Shown: positions 1-9,537 of the stretch, piece by piece | How positions within the stretch are numbered: the stretch's first letter is position 1 | How the letters are laid out: each line of letters begins with the position of its first letter | Notes under the pieces: generated by a model | Told to the model about the DNA's origin: nothing | The model's input: the letters and a program-made list of their open reading frames with translations, nothing else | Databases searched by the model: none | Made by a program: the position numbers and the translations under genes | Source: Sphingobacteruim zhuxiongii | GTDB lineage: Bacteria; Bacteroidota; Bacteroidia; Sphingobacteriales; Sphingobacteriaceae | Assembly (NCBI RefSeq): GCF_009557615.1 | Contig: NZ_CP045652.1 | Location: 1,054,001-1,118,000 of the forward strand | Length of the DNA: 64,000 bases | Direction of reading: 5' to 3'

Positions 1-912
1 TTGTTTTGAAAGTGCAATACTCGCATTCAATTCATAGCCAATTATAAGAATAAGTGCGTTCATATACATCCAAATCATCACAACGATTAAAGTTCCTATT
101 GATCCATATAATTTGTTGTAAGCGCCAAAATTATTGATATAGAACGTGAATAAGGAGAATGATAACATGGCAAGTAGGGTAGCCAAGGTTGCTCCTGGAG
201 TAAACAACTTCCAACGTGAGGATGACGGCCCAAACTTATAGATTAGGCTAACCGTGAAAAAATAGATAGAGAATAGAATTAACCATTGTGCAGTTTTTAT
301 CAAAAACGACCAAAACCAAGAGAGATCGTAATCAATATGCGTCTTTAAGTAGTTTATCAACCAGTTAGATCCGGTATATAGAAAAATCCCACATACCAAA
401 GCAATAACAATTGAGAAAGATAAAACCAAAGCGACTATTCGGCGTTGAAACCAAGTTCTTGATTCCTTCGCTAAAGAAGATTTATTGAAAGTCATCATCA
501 AAGTGGTCATCCCGTTAGTTGCGAAGAACGTACAAAGGATAAAACCGACAGACAATAATTCACCGTTTTGCCTAATGATAATATCTTTTAGCGTGTTTTC
601 CAGGACTTCATAGGCATTGTTTGGTAGAGCAAGTTGAATAAGCTCCATTAATTGCTCTTGAAAATTGTTTACCGGAATATATGGAATCAAGGTGAAGAGA
701 AAGATGATCCCAGGAAATATGGCTAACATGAAATTGTAAGCGAGAGAAGATGCTTTATTTATAATAGATTCTCGCGATATTTCCTGAAAGAAAAAAACAA
801 AAACGGTATACAAGGGCAATTTGCCAAATCCCGGTAGGGTGGCAGTTTTCGACCATTCTATCAAACGATCATAAGGCTGTAGATGTAGAAGCGTTTGATG
901 TACTTTTTTCAT
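1..912 (-). CDS. YihY/BrkB family inner-membrane protein, partial at C-terminus
   Basis: The gene starts with ATG at 912 and stays open through all 304 visible codons to the window edge, so the C-terminus is missing. The protein is strongly hydrophobic, with about six membrane segments. Early motifs such as SLAYNFMLAIFPGIIF and, near the edge, YGSIGTLIVVMIWMYMNA are typical of YihY/BrkB proteins (once called RNase BN). The family is an inner-membrane protein of unsettled function. The start overlaps the stop of the upstream thioesterase by one base (TAATG), so the two are probably translationally coupled. The family call is confident; no function is claimed. Confidence 0.85.
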   Translation of the reverse strand, partial: MKKVHQTLLHLQPYDRLIEWSKTATLPGFGKLPLYTVFVFFFQEISRESIINKASSLAYNFMLAIFPGIIFLFTLIPYIPVNNFQEQLMELIQLALPNNAYEVLENTLKDIIIRQNGELLSVGFILCTFFATNGMTTLMMTFNKSSLAKESRTWFQRRIVALVLSFSIVIALVCGIFLYTGSNWLINYLKTHIDYDLSWFWSFLIKTAQWLILFSIYFFTVSLIYKFGPSSSRWKLFTPGATLATLLAMLSFSLFTFYINNFGAYNKLYGSIGTLIVVMIWMYMNALILIIGYELNASIALSKQ

Positions 913-1322
913 TATTCTCCAAAAAATGGAGCCATTTTCTCTTGGAATACTGCAGGAGGTCTACATGGTCTATTACGCTCCATATCGACAAATACTAGCT
1001 GCGTAGAACCTGTATTCAACAACTCGCCGTCTTCATTAAATAGCTCGTATTCAAATTTAATCCTTATACCCGGTTTTTCTCGAATATAAATATTTATGCT
1101 GATTAAATCATCATATTTTGCAGGTTTGATATAGTTGCAATGAAGCTCAATGACAGGGAGCATGACACCCATTTCTTCTAATTCTTTATAAGAAATGCCT
1201 GTGCTGCGTAGCATTTCAGTACGTGCAACTTCATAATAGGCGGCATAGTTGCCGTAGTAGACATAGCCCATATTGTCCGTTTCGGCATAACGAACACGAA
1301 CTTGATGTATATAGGAAAACAT
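912..1322 (-). CDS. Acyl-CoA thioesterase, YbgC/4-HBT hotdog family
   Basis: A 136-residue single hotdog-fold protein of the usual family length. The N-terminal motif RYAETDNMGYVYYGNY (about residues 11-26) is the 4-hydroxybenzoyl-CoA thioesterase signature, with Asp16 as the likely catalytic residue. The family hydrolyses acyl-CoA thioesters in the cytoplasm; the acyl substrate cannot be read from sequence. The gene lies 2 bases after mltG and overlaps the next gene by one base, so it sits inside a minus-strand operon (PASTA protein, mltG, thioesterase, yihY). Confidence 0.88.
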   Translation of the reverse strand: MFSYIHQVRVRYAETDNMGYVYYGNYAAYYEVARTEMLRSTGISYKELEEMGVMLPVIELHCNYIKPAKYDDLISINIYIREKPGIRIKFEYELFNEDGELLNTGSTQLVFVDMERNRPCRPPAVFQEKMAPFFGE

Positions 1323-1324
1323 AG

Positions 1325-2365
1325 TTATTTTTTGATATTTCTTGCGTCAAGTGCCTGCTGAAACTTCCTAGCATTAATTTGATGCTCTGCAACAGTTTTA
1401 GCAAAGTTGTGATATCCTGAGAAATCATCCTTTGCACACATGTAAATATAATCATGATGATTATAGTTTAGCACGGCGTCGATTGATGCAATACTAGGCA
1501 TCATGATCGGACCCGGAGGCAGACCTTTATAGCGATAGGTATTATATGGATTATCAATTGTAAGGTGACGATTTAGAACACGACGGATGGTGAAATCATT
1601 GTTAGCAAAAATTACTGTAGGATCCGCTTGCAATAACATTCCGCGTTTTAGTCTATTGATATATAATCCAGCTATTTCGGGCATTTCATCGACATGTAGT
1701 GCCTCTCCTTTAACGATGGAGGCCAAAACGCTCACTTGTTCTGGCGTCATATCCAAAGCTGCTGCTTTTGCTTTTCTATCGGCATTCCAAAATTTCTTAT
1801 ACTCACTAGCGAAGCGATCGATAATTTCTTCAGGCTTAGTGTTCCAATAAATCTCATAGGTGTTTGGAATAAACATGGAGAAGAAATTATCTTTGTTAAA
1901 GCCATACTTCTCTGCTATAGTTTCATTATTGAGAATATTCAAGAATGTCGTTGAATCGGCTTCGAAACTTTTTCCCAAGGCGCCAGCGAAGTTCTCTTTT
2001 AAGCGCAAATTCTGAAATCTAAATGGAACTGCTTCTTGATAACCACCACGTAAATTCCCAATAAAACGGCGATTGCTGAGGTCTTTAGATAGTTTATATC
2101 GTCCCGGTTTAATGCCATTTTGTAAATCCATTGACTTCGCAACATATTTGAAGTAGGTAGGGTTCTTTACAATGCCTTCATCTTCAATCCTTTTGATGAC
2201 ACTTTCATAGGGCTCATCTGTATGCACATAAAAGTAATCTTCAGAAGTTGCAATGCTAGGGGACATAAATGCCTGATAACCTAACCAAGCTGCAACAAGG
2301 CCAATAATTAATACGATGATTAGTAAAACCTTTAGGATGTTATTTTTCTTTCCGCTCGCAGCCAT
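1325..2365 (-). CDS. mltG: Endolytic peptidoglycan transglycosylase MltG
   Basis: A 346-residue YceG-like protein with one N-terminal membrane helix (about residues 11-31) and a periplasmic catalytic domain. The segment ASIVKGEALHVDEM (about 215-228) aligns with the conserved ASIVEKET region of E. coli MltG and places the candidate catalytic Glu at 221. It is followed by the conserved INRL and QADPTVIF stretches. MltG cleaves nascent glycan strands and is thought to set glycan length. It follows the PASTA protein gene by 4 bases, which suggests co-transcription of two cell-wall genes. Confidence 0.93.
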   Translation of the reverse strand: MAASGKKNNILKVLLIIVLIIGLVAAWLGYQAFMSPSIATSEDYFYVHTDEPYESVIKRIEDEGIVKNPTYFKYVAKSMDLQNGIKPGRYKLSKDLSNRRFIGNLRGGYQEAVPFRFQNLRLKENFAGALGKSFEADSTTFLNILNNETIAEKYGFNKDNFFSMFIPNTYEIYWNTKPEEIIDRFASEYKKFWNADRKAKAAALDMTPEQVSVLASIVKGEALHVDEMPEIAGLYINRLKRGMLLQADPTVIFANNDFTIRRVLNRHLTIDNPYNTYRYKGLPPGPIMMPSIASIDAVLNYNHHDYIYMCAKDDFSGYHNFAKTVAEHQINARKFQQALDARNIKK

Positions 2366-2369
2366 GTTT

Positions 2370-3176
2370 TTAATTTTGAGGTGTTGTAGGATTTACTGGT
2401 GTGGGAGTTGTTGTTTTTGGCATAGCCAAAGTTACGTGAACCGCACTTCCAATAGAAATAACGTGAGCGCTAGTATCAGGGCTCTGACCTACAATTCGTG
2501 CGTTGATCGTATCGCGTGAATTATCGGAAAAGGAAATTGACCCTAGCGTTAGTCCAAGTCCGGCAAGAGCAAATTTAGCCTCTTCAACTGATTGGCCTGC
2601 TAAGTTAGGGATATCAACTTCTGAATCGCCACGACCATTTCCTAGGATTAAGCTGATTCTCGACCCTTTAGGAACCATACGTCCAGGTTGTATTGTCTGT
2701 CCTGAGAATTTTACCTCTAGAATTACATCTCGAGCTATATCATTGATATAGGTGGTGTCAGCAATTTTCAAAGAATGATTCTTTAAAATAGCAGACGCTT
2801 CTATAAATGTTTTATCAACAATTTCAGGGAACGCAATTTCTGGAGCAGACTGTGTAATAATCGTTAGATATATGGTACGACCACCTTTCACATGAGATTT
2901 GGGATCAGGATCTTGATCAATCACTAATCCTGGTTTCGCGTCCATTTGGTAAATAGAGTCTATTTCGTATTCCAAACCGGCTTTGTCAAGAATTTTCAAA
3001 GCCTCAGTAATATGCAATCCTTTCAATACAGGTACTTCTTGCGAGTCCCCATGTTTCGTGTAAACTTTTAATCCAAAATATACTACGATAAATAGGACGA
3101 CTATGAAAATTAAGGCGGCTATTAGGTTTTTCCTAAATGCACTCGTCCTTAAGTATAAAAAGAATTTCGACATCAA
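2370..3176 (-). CDS. Membrane-anchored PASTA-domain protein
   Basis: A 268-residue protein with a short cytoplasmic N-terminus, one membrane helix (about residues 17-36), and then three PASTA-like repeats. Recognisable repeat starts are VPVLKGLHITEALKILDKAG, AFPEIVDKTFIEASAILKNH and VDIPNLAGQSVEEAKFALAG. The tail is Pro/Thr-rich. PASTA domains bind peptidoglycan or muropeptides and usually sit on PknB kinases or penicillin-binding proteins; here there is no kinase or transpeptidase domain. It is first in the minus-strand operon with mltG and divergent from ddl. A wall-sensing or scaffold role is inference. Confidence 0.88.
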   Translation of the reverse strand: MMSKFFLYLRTSAFRKNLIAALIFIVVLFIVVYFGLKVYTKHGDSQEVPVLKGLHITEALKILDKAGLEYEIDSIYQMDAKPGLVIDQDPDPKSHVKGGRTIYLTIITQSAPEIAFPEIVDKTFIEASAILKNHSLKIADTTYINDIARDVILEVKFSGQTIQPGRMVPKGSRISLILGNGRGDSEVDIPNLAGQSVEEAKFALAGLGLTLGSISFSDNSRDTINARIVGQSPDTSAHVISIGSAVHVTLAMPKTTTPTPVNPTTPQN

Positions 3177-3263
3177 TCTGTTGCTTTAAATGTTTTGGTA
3201 TCGCAATATTAATTCCACTTTTTAAATTCTTGGATAATATCGTCAATATTAAAGGCAAAAATA

Positions 3264-3295
3264 TTCGTTTTTCCTGGTATCTCAAATTATATTTG
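3264..3295 (+). promoter_or_regulatory. Predicted Bacteroidota-type promoter of ddl
   Basis: TATATTTG at 3288-3295 is an exact match to the Bacteroidota -7 consensus TAnnTTTG, with a TTCG approximating the -33 TTTG element 20 bases upstream. It lies 17 bases before the ddl ATG. The -7 match is clear and the -33 is weak. Confidence 0.55.
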
Positions 3296-3312
3296 CTTCT
3301 TGATAATTTATT

Positions 3313-4317
3313 ATGAAAACAAAAGTTGCTTTAGTCAAAGGGGGGTACACTGGAGAAGCGGAAGTATCGTTTAAAAGTGCGGCCTTCGTTTATGCACAAA
3401 TTGATAAAAATAAATACGATGTATTTCCGATTACGGTGTCATTAGATAGTTGGTTTTATGAAGATGAATCCGGTAATAAGCACGAGGTTGATCGTCAAGA
3501 TTTTTCGATAAAACTTGATGGTGAATCGATCCGCTTTGACGTTGCATTTATTATTATACATGGCGTTCCTGGAGAAGATGGGCGATTACAGGGTTATTTC
3601 GACATGATTGGTCTTCCTTACACTTCTTGTACAGCTTTAACATCTGCTTTGACGATGAACAAAGGTTATACGAAAGCCATTGTACAAGATATTCAGGAGA
3701 TCAATGTTGCCAAATCGGTGTTGTTATTTGAAGAGCATCGATCCAAAGCTGCTGATCTAGTTCTTGAGAAATTGAGTCTTCCAATTTTTGTGAAGCCAAA
3801 TGCGGGAGGTAGTAGTATCGGAATGAGTAAAGTTTCCGATTGGAGTGAACTTCGAAAAGCGCTTGATGATGCTTATGATGCGGAGAATACAGGTTACCAA
3901 GTCTTGGTTGAAGAGTTTGTAACAGGGCGAGAGTTTTCACAAGGAATTTATCGCGACTCAAAAGGTGTATTACAAGTGCTTCCTGCAACAGAAGTTAGAA
4001 CAACGCGAGAGTTTTTTGATTATGAAGCTAAGTATACACCAGGACTGACCGAAGAAATAACACCTGCAGATCTTAATGAGGAACAGAAGGAAAGGGCCGA
4101 TCGCATAATCAAAGAAATTTATATTCGATTGAATTGTAAAGGTATGGTGCGCATAGACTTTTTTATAGAGAATAATACCGATAAGTTCTTCTTTATTGAA
4201 ATCAATACGGTACCTGGTCAAACAGCACAATCCTTTATACCACAGCAAGTACGAGCTTCAGGGAGAACGGAGACTGCATTTTATGGCGAATTAATCGAAG
4301 CAGCGCTAACTAGTTAA
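3313..4317 (+). CDS. ddl: D-alanine--D-alanine ligase
   Basis: A 334-residue ATP-grasp ligase that joins two D-alanines for the peptidoglycan stem peptide in the cytoplasm. Visible signatures are HGVPGEDGRLQGYFD (about residue 83 onward), FVKPNAGGSSIGMSK in the ATP-binding region, and EINTVPGQT, which corresponds to the metal- and phosphate-binding ENTxPG motif. The length is a little above E. coli DdlB. The gene is monocistronic, divergent from the PASTA/mltG operon, has its own promoter and is followed by a strong terminator. Confidence 0.95.
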   Translation: MKTKVALVKGGYTGEAEVSFKSAAFVYAQIDKNKYDVFPITVSLDSWFYEDESGNKHEVDRQDFSIKLDGESIRFDVAFIIIHGVPGEDGRLQGYFDMIGLPYTSCTALTSALTMNKGYTKAIVQDIQEINVAKSVLLFEEHRSKAADLVLEKLSLPIFVKPNAGGSSIGMSKVSDWSELRKALDDAYDAENTGYQVLVEEFVTGREFSQGIYRDSKGVLQVLPATEVRTTREFFDYEAKYTPGLTEEITPADLNEEQKERADRIIKEIYIRLNCKGMVRIDFFIENNTDKFFFIEINTVPGQTAQSFIPQQVRASGRTETAFYGELIEAALTS

Positions 4318-4352
4318 TTCAAGTAGTTCTTTTATGAATTAATAGAAATTGT

Positions 4353-4384
4353 AAGAGGCGACCTTTCTGGTCGCCTCTTTTTTT
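4353..4384. terminator. Rho-independent terminator after ddl
   Basis: An 11-bp perfect stem (AAGAGGCGACC / GGTCGCCTCTT) with loop TTTCT is followed by a T-run. It lies between convergent ddl and the M14 peptidase gene and may serve both. Confidence 0.9.
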
Positions 4385-4457
4385 AAGTAAAATTGATGCC
4401 GTTTGATTGCTTAAAAACACTAGATCGGCATCTAATCTGATTACTCAATAGCAAGAT

Positions 4458-7109
4458 CTAGTAGAGCTGATTAAAGAGTAATTTAAAGGTACCATGAGTT
4501 TGTGCTCTAAAAGTAATGTCATTACCAAAGCAAACGAGCTTCCCTTTTCCAATCTTGGCATCAAAAGCTAAAACGGCGTCTTTCAAGTATTTCTCTCCCC
4601 AAGACCATCCGCTCTTTAATACTTTATCACTTTCAAACCAAAGTAAAGGAGTGATTTTCTCATCATGAATCCTAAATAAGGCTGAATTGCTGTAATATAC
4701 GTCGATATTAGACTCATAGCCCCAAGTGTCTGGCAATCCTGTAGCAAGCTTAGCGGATAAAACAGAGCCCGGTGTGTAGAAATCAACAGCTCGTAAAGGT
4801 TTGTTATTTTCATCGACAAGAGCGCTAGTAACTTCTAAATTGAAATGTTTGGCAATATCTAAGCCGTTTCCTATGGAGACGATTGTTCCGCCTTTTTCCA
4901 TGAATTCTCGAAGTGCAGGAATCGACTTCTCTACAGTTAGACTACCCCAACGTTCTCTGTAAGGAGAAGGGATGTTTTCAGGTGCTCCATTATTAAAATT
5001 TGGACCATAGCTTGATTTTACGGATCCCTGTAGACGCGGGATTGCACCACTAGGTAGAATAATAACATCGTATTTTTCTTTTAGATTTCCCTTTTCAAAT
5101 TCTGGAGGAAAAACCACGCTTGCATTATATTGGAATTGTTCCATGAGGAACCTAATCCATCCAGACGGCATACTTCCACCATAAGTATCCCATAAAGCTA
5201 TTCTTGAAGATTTCAATAATTTCGCACCCTCGGGAAGTTTATCTATTGCGGAGGTAGGAAGGTTTGTTTTTACGCTTGATTTGCTAACAAAGTAAAAATT
5301 CCCATTAGCTTGATCACGCCAAACCTTTTGTTTTTCATTAAGTAATTTGTTAATCAATTCGTAACTGTCATTTATGGCAGGCGAAAGAACAGTATACTTT
5401 CCTTTAGAGGTTGTAAAAGGTGGAATGACGATCTTTTCTCCGATAGGCAGTTTCTGAAAGGGACCATCGATGTCATCCAGAAAGCGATCAAACTTTACAT
5501 TCATAATGTATGCTAAGGTCCAGCCAGCTGCGTCATAAGGAGGGATAGGAGGGCCTCCTGGGTATTCAAAATCGTTTGGATGATCCTGAGGTTCAAACAT
5601 GTCTAAAATATGCGGACGGTAGGCCTGATTCGTTTTTATAACATAGGAACCAGAAGGATAAGATTTGCCTGCCACTGTGAATTCCTTTGTCGTCTGCAAT
5701 ACTTCAATCCCGTTCGCTATTAAAGCATTTAAGAATTTGACAGCCGTTGAGAAGTCAGCTTGATCCGCTGGAATCACATAAGCTCTTGCATCTCGAAGGT
5801 TAGGATTCTTATTTAGTTGTTCTATTAGATTAGGATTTGGAAAGCGTTCATTTGGATTGGATTTTCTCGACTGTTGCACAGCGCTGTCTATTACAGCAAC
5901 TTTACTCGGCGATAATGACCAGGTATCCTTACTGCCTTTTTCTATAGAGTTTCTTCCCATTTTATAGATATTGTACAATACCTCATCACGGTATCTCGCT
6001 GCATATCCCATAACAGCGTAATTCAATGAAATTGAATAATCGATGGACTGCTTGAAGTGCCAGCGCTGCGGCAATACTGGATTTTGCGTGTCGCTGGAGG
6101 GTAAAAGTCTAGACGGAACGAGCGGAATATCATAAGGGGTTGGGTTTCCAATTATTTCGGTCAGGAGGCCGATCATATTATGAAAATAGGTCGTTGTTCT
6201 CAATCCACCATTATACCAAGTCGAGAAAACCGAGCCGCCTTTCGCTGTATAGCCGGGTTTGTTTTCTGCATTTAATCGTGAAGACATTGCAGCCCCCAAT
6301 GCATCGATTCCAGACATTAGCAAGGGGTCAAAAACATAATTAAATGGATCTCGATAGGGAGCACCCGCAACGACCGCACCTGCAGGCGCCGTTTGGTGAT
6401 GGTTATACATGATTTGTGGGTTCCATTCAATAAATAGTTGACGAGCCATGTTTTGACTCTCTTTCAGATTTAACATGAAGAAATCACGATTGTTATCATG
6501 TCCAGCATACTTTTGGTAAAGTACAGGAACTAAACTGGTCGATCTCTTTTCTATTTGGGGTTCACGCATGTACCAATTGGAAACCAGTTCTTGTCCGTCT
6601 GGATTGGCATGAACTAACAAAATGACGCTGTTATCCAAGATATTCATTGTTTCATCATCTTTCGATGATGCCAGCAAATAGGCAGTCTGAATTAATTGAT
6701 GCATCCCCACTACCTCTGTCGAATGTAGCCCTCCATCAATCCAAACAACGCTTTTTCCTTCCTTCGCTAAGGCTCTCGCTTCATCCTCCTTGAGTTCCGC
6801 GCGAGCTAAGCGCTGTGATATCTCTTGATAGCGATCAAGATTTTTTAAGTTCTCTGGGGAACTTATGATCAGCATACACTGTTCTCGACCCTCTTCAGTT
6901 TTTCCAATAGGATAGTAGATTACGCGATCGGACTGTTCACTCAATTTTTTAAAATAAATTTCCGTCTGCTGGAAGTTGGCAAGTTGATAGTCATCTCCGA
7001 TATCGAATCCAAAATGCAATTTTGGAGATGTAATCTGTTGAGCTTGGCTGACGGGTAAAAGGCCCAGCGTAAACAGTAAAAGCCAGAAAGAAGCTTTCCA
7101 ATAATTCAT
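4458..7109 (-). CDS. Secreted M14-family zinc carboxypeptidase
   Basis: The ATG at 7109 is chosen over an in-frame start 48 bases upstream because it puts the signal peptide (MNYWKASFWLLLFTLGLLPV, cut near SQAQ) at the N-terminus; this gives 883 residues. The peptidase domain carries the zinc motif HSTE (His129, Glu132) and a later NHHQ (about 236-239) that supplies the third ligand, plus DNNRDFF with a substrate-binding Arg. About 500 further residues follow, including a putative class I glutamine amidotransferase-like C-terminal part. It is predicted to be exported and to trim peptides; the true substrate is unknown. Bacteroidota commonly carry such large M14 proteins. Confidence 0.88.
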   Translation of the reverse strand: MNYWKASFWLLLFTLGLLPVSQAQQITSPKLHFGFDIGDDYQLANFQQTEIYFKKLSEQSDRVIYYPIGKTEEGREQCMLIISSPENLKNLDRYQEISQRLARAELKEDEARALAKEGKSVVWIDGGLHSTEVVGMHQLIQTAYLLASSKDDETMNILDNSVILLVHANPDGQELVSNWYMREPQIEKRSTSLVPVLYQKYAGHDNNRDFFMLNLKESQNMARQLFIEWNPQIMYNHHQTAPAGAVVAGAPYRDPFNYVFDPLLMSGIDALGAAMSSRLNAENKPGYTAKGGSVFSTWYNGGLRTTTYFHNMIGLLTEIIGNPTPYDIPLVPSRLLPSSDTQNPVLPQRWHFKQSIDYSISLNYAVMGYAARYRDEVLYNIYKMGRNSIEKGSKDTWSLSPSKVAVIDSAVQQSRKSNPNERFPNPNLIEQLNKNPNLRDARAYVIPADQADFSTAVKFLNALIANGIEVLQTTKEFTVAGKSYPSGSYVIKTNQAYRPHILDMFEPQDHPNDFEYPGGPPIPPYDAAGWTLAYIMNVKFDRFLDDIDGPFQKLPIGEKIVIPPFTTSKGKYTVLSPAINDSYELINKLLNEKQKVWRDQANGNFYFVSKSSVKTNLPTSAIDKLPEGAKLLKSSRIALWDTYGGSMPSGWIRFLMEQFQYNASVVFPPEFEKGNLKEKYDVIILPSGAIPRLQGSVKSSYGPNFNNGAPENIPSPYRERWGSLTVEKSIPALREFMEKGGTIVSIGNGLDIAKHFNLEVTSALVDENNKPLRAVDFYTPGSVLSAKLATGLPDTWGYESNIDVYYSNSALFRIHDEKITPLLWFESDKVLKSGWSWGEKYLKDAVLAFDAKIGKGKLVCFGNDITFRAQTHGTFKLLFNQLY

Positions 7110-7246
7110 AATATTAGGTTTTTGTAATTCAGCAATAAAGATAATGAATTGAGGCAATAGAAATCGACTCGAAACGCGATTGTAGTCACATTATAAAACA
7201 GGTCGGACAAGATTTTGAAATTATAATTTTACATTGGATAGCATCG

Positions 7247-7278
7247 TTTTCGTTGATTATTCGAAATTTGTATATTTG
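7247..7278 (+). promoter_or_regulatory. Predicted promoter of the BadF kinase-gpx operon
   Basis: TATATTTG at 7271-7278 matches TAnnTTTG exactly; a T-rich TTTTCG lies about 20 bases upstream. It is 23 bases before the kinase ATG. Only the -7 element is a firm match. Confidence 0.5.
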
Positions 7279-7301
7279 GAAGAGATGAAATTACGTAAAA
7301 T

Positions 7302-8165
7302 ATGATTTTAGTTGCAGATAGTGGTTCATCACGATCAGATTGGATGTTGCATCTTCCAGATAGTAAACCCCTACGTTTTCGTACTAAAGGCCTAAATCCA
7401 TTTTTTGTCAACGAGAAGGAAATAGCTTCCGTTTTAGGTCAAGTGCAAGAGATTATTCCTTATATCAATGAAATCAATGAGCTTTATTTTTTCGGGGCAG
7501 GTTGTACGACGCCAGATCGTCGAGAGTTGGTTTCTAATGCATTAACAGAGATTTTTCCAAATTCCTTTATTTCCGTAGAGAGCGATTTGCAGGGGTCTGC
7601 CTATGCTACGTTTGGGGGGGCTAAAGGGTTAATATGTAATATAGGAACAGGTTCAGATAGCAGTTACTACAATGGGGAGTCACTCGAACAAGGTCTGTAC
7701 GGGATAGGATACGTGTTAGGAGATGAAGGTTCTGGTGCATGGTTCGGAAAGCAATTAATTACTGCGTATCTATATGAGCAAATGCCAAGAGACTTGATGC
7801 GTATATTTAAAGAAGCACACCCGATTACGAAAGACATCATCATAAAAAATGTTTATCAGAAAGATCGACCAAATGCTTATTTAGCATCGTTTGCAGAATT
7901 CATGGCGGCAAACAGGGCGCATCCTTATATTGATAATTTATTGCGAAATGGATTTGATGAGTTTGTTCGAACAAACGTGATGACTTATCCTAACTTTTGG
8001 GAATACGAGTGTAATTTTGTTGGTGGAATTGCCTATCATTTTGATCTACATCTGAGAGAGGTATGCAATTTGCATGGAGTAAGAATAGGTAAAATATTAA
8101 AAAACCCTATTGAGGAGATTTTTCACTTCGTGGTCAATAGGGAATTGAATGTTGAATTAAAATAG
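7302..8165 (+). CDS. BadF/BadG-type ATPase, N-acetylglucosamine kinase-like (copy 1)
   Basis: A 287-residue ASKHA-fold protein. The three nucleotide-binding segments are ADSGSSRSDW (phosphate 1, residues 5-14), NIGTGSDS (phosphate 2) and GYVLGDEGSGAWFGK. The family includes eukaryotic-type GlcNAc kinases. It is the same length as the gene at 12558-13421 and clearly paralogous, but its phosphate-1 loop departs from the usual DGGxTKT. The glutathione peroxidase gene follows after 6 bases. A sugar or amino-sugar kinase role is likely; the substrate is unknown. Confidence 0.82.
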   Translation: MILVADSGSSRSDWMLHLPDSKPLRFRTKGLNPFFVNEKEIASVLGQVQEIIPYINEINELYFFGAGCTTPDRRELVSNALTEIFPNSFISVESDLQGSAYATFGGAKGLICNIGTGSDSSYYNGESLEQGLYGIGYVLGDEGSGAWFGKQLITAYLYEQMPRDLMRIFKEAHPITKDIIIKNVYQKDRPNAYLASFAEFMAANRAHPYIDNLLRNGFDEFVRTNVMTYPNFWEYECNFVGGIAYHFDLHLREVCNLHGVRIGKILKNPIEEIFHFVVNRELNVELK

Positions 8166-8171
8166 GATCTT

Positions 8172-8681
8172 ATGATAGTAAAAATGATTTTGTTGTACAC
8201 CATGCTGTTTCAGCAACCGAGTGTATACGACTTTTCCTTCAATACAATCGACGGAAAGAAGGTTTCCTTAGCTGATTTCAAGGGAAAGGAAATTTTGATT
8301 GTCAATACGGCCTCCAAGTGTGGCTTTACGAAGCAATACAAAGAATTACAGGAGCTGCATAAACAATATGGCGAAAAGTTAGTGGTGATCGGATTTCCAT
8401 CTGACAATTTTGGTGGACAGGAGTTTGATGCCAATGATAAAATCCAGGAATTCTGCGAACAAAACTATGGAGTTACTTTTCTATTGTCTGAAAAAGTAGA
8501 CGTAAAGGGAGAAAACGCAGATCCTTTATTTAAATATTTAACGAGTGCCGAAAATGCAGACTTCACTGGTGAGATTAAATGGAATTTTGAAAAGTTTTTG
8601 ATTAATAAAGATGGAAAACTAACGAATCGATTCCGTTCTAAAGTAACACCGTTGGACGAATCGATAATTTCTAAAATCTAG
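8172..8681 (+). CDS. Glutathione peroxidase family thiol peroxidase (Cys type)
   Basis: A 169-residue GPx-fold protein. The catalytic tetrad is visible as Cys50 (NTASKCGFT), Gln83 (NFGGQEFD), Trp137 and Asn138 (KWNFEKFL). The catalytic codon is TGT, so this is the cysteine, not selenocysteine, form. Such bacterial enzymes usually reduce hydroperoxides with thioredoxin. The first 13 residues are hydrophobic and could be a weak export signal, but this is uncertain. It is the second gene of an operon with a BadF kinase and ends just before a bidirectional terminator. Confidence 0.92.
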   Translation: MIVKMILLYTMLFQQPSVYDFSFNTIDGKKVSLADFKGKEILIVNTASKCGFTKQYKELQELHKQYGEKLVVIGFPSDNFGGQEFDANDKIQEFCEQNYGVTFLLSEKVDVKGENADPLFKYLTSAENADFTGEIKWNFEKFLINKDGKLTNRFRSKVTPLDESIISKI

Positions 8682-8690
8682 AAGCAAGAG

Positions 8691-8729
8691 AAAAAAAGGG
8701 GATACATCTTATGAAGTATCCCCTTTTTT
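8691..8729. terminator. Bidirectional terminator between gpx and tdk
   Basis: A long stem (AAAAAAGGGGATAC / GTATCCCCTTTTTT, loop about 10 bases) has A- and T-runs on the two sides. It serves the convergent peroxidase and thymidine kinase genes. Confidence 0.9.
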
Positions 8730-8730
8730 C

Positions 8731-9324
8731 TTAGTGGTTTTTTCTACTTAAATCAAAATAACAGGATCGACACCTTGGCTCATAACTTTCTTTTTCCCCT
8801 AAGAGAACACGCGATTCGTTTTCTGCAATGCGGTAAGAATATGTTGCTGGAGAACCACATTGAACACATACCGCATGCACTTTACTTACGTGTTCAGCCA
8901 TCGCCATCAAATTAGGTATGGGGCCGAATGGTCGTCCCTTATAATCCATATCGAGACCGGCAACAATCACGCGGATTCCGCGGTTCGCCAGTGTATTACA
9001 TACGTCTGGTAGTTCTTCGTCAAAAAATTGAGCCTCATCAATACCAACGACTTTGGTATCTGAACTGAGCAGGAGGATAGCAGAAGAGTGGGATACTGGC
9101 GTCGATGGGATAGCGTTACTGTCATGAGAAACGACTTCATGCTCACCATAACGCACATCAATTTCAGGTTTGAAAATCTCAACCGGCAACTTCGCAAATT
9201 TTGCTCTTTTCAGTCTTCGAATAAGTTCTTCGGTCTTTCCCGAAAACATAGAACCACAGATAACTTCTATACTTCCAATACGTTCCTGTCTATCGTGGAA
9301 ATTATGTTCTGAAAACAACATCAT
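8731..9324 (-). CDS. tdk: Thymidine kinase
   Basis: A 197-residue type II thymidine kinase that phosphorylates thymidine for salvage. It has Walker [11 protein letters not shown] (about residues 25-34), the Walker B-like GIDEAQFF, and two zinc-binding Cys pairs in the lasso region (VCVQCGSP and PRCRSCYF). The length fits the family. It is monocistronic on the minus strand and ends one base after the shared terminator. Confidence 0.96.
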   Translation of the reverse strand: MMLFSEHNFHDRQERIGSIEVICGSMFSGKTEELIRRLKRAKFAKLPVEIFKPEIDVRYGEHEVVSHDSNAIPSTPVSHSSAILLLSSDTKVVGIDEAQFFDEELPDVCNTLANRGIRVIVAGLDMDYKGRPFGPIPNLMAMAEHVSKVHAVCVQCGSPATYSYRIAENESRVLLGEKESYEPRCRSCYFDLSRKNH

Positions 9325-9537
9325 TTTGAATCGTTTTAATACTAAAAATGCTTAAAAATAGTTTATAGTAGTAGACAAATTCTTAAGCAACAATGAATGC
9401 GAATATCGAAATTTAATCTTATTTTTGATTTAAGGATTATCAATTAATCATTGAAACCTGTCAGAATCAGTGGTTTTAATTTTAATACACTTACTCAAGA
9501 AAGACTTCCATTTTTTAGAACAAAGTTATAGAACAAT

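Noticed and set aside
895-1089. Plus-strand ORF over the thioesterase gene
   Set aside because: It is a shadow frame of the minus-strand thioesterase.
8319-8321. Selenocysteine glutathione peroxidase
   Set aside because: The catalytic codon is TGT for Cys, not TGA.
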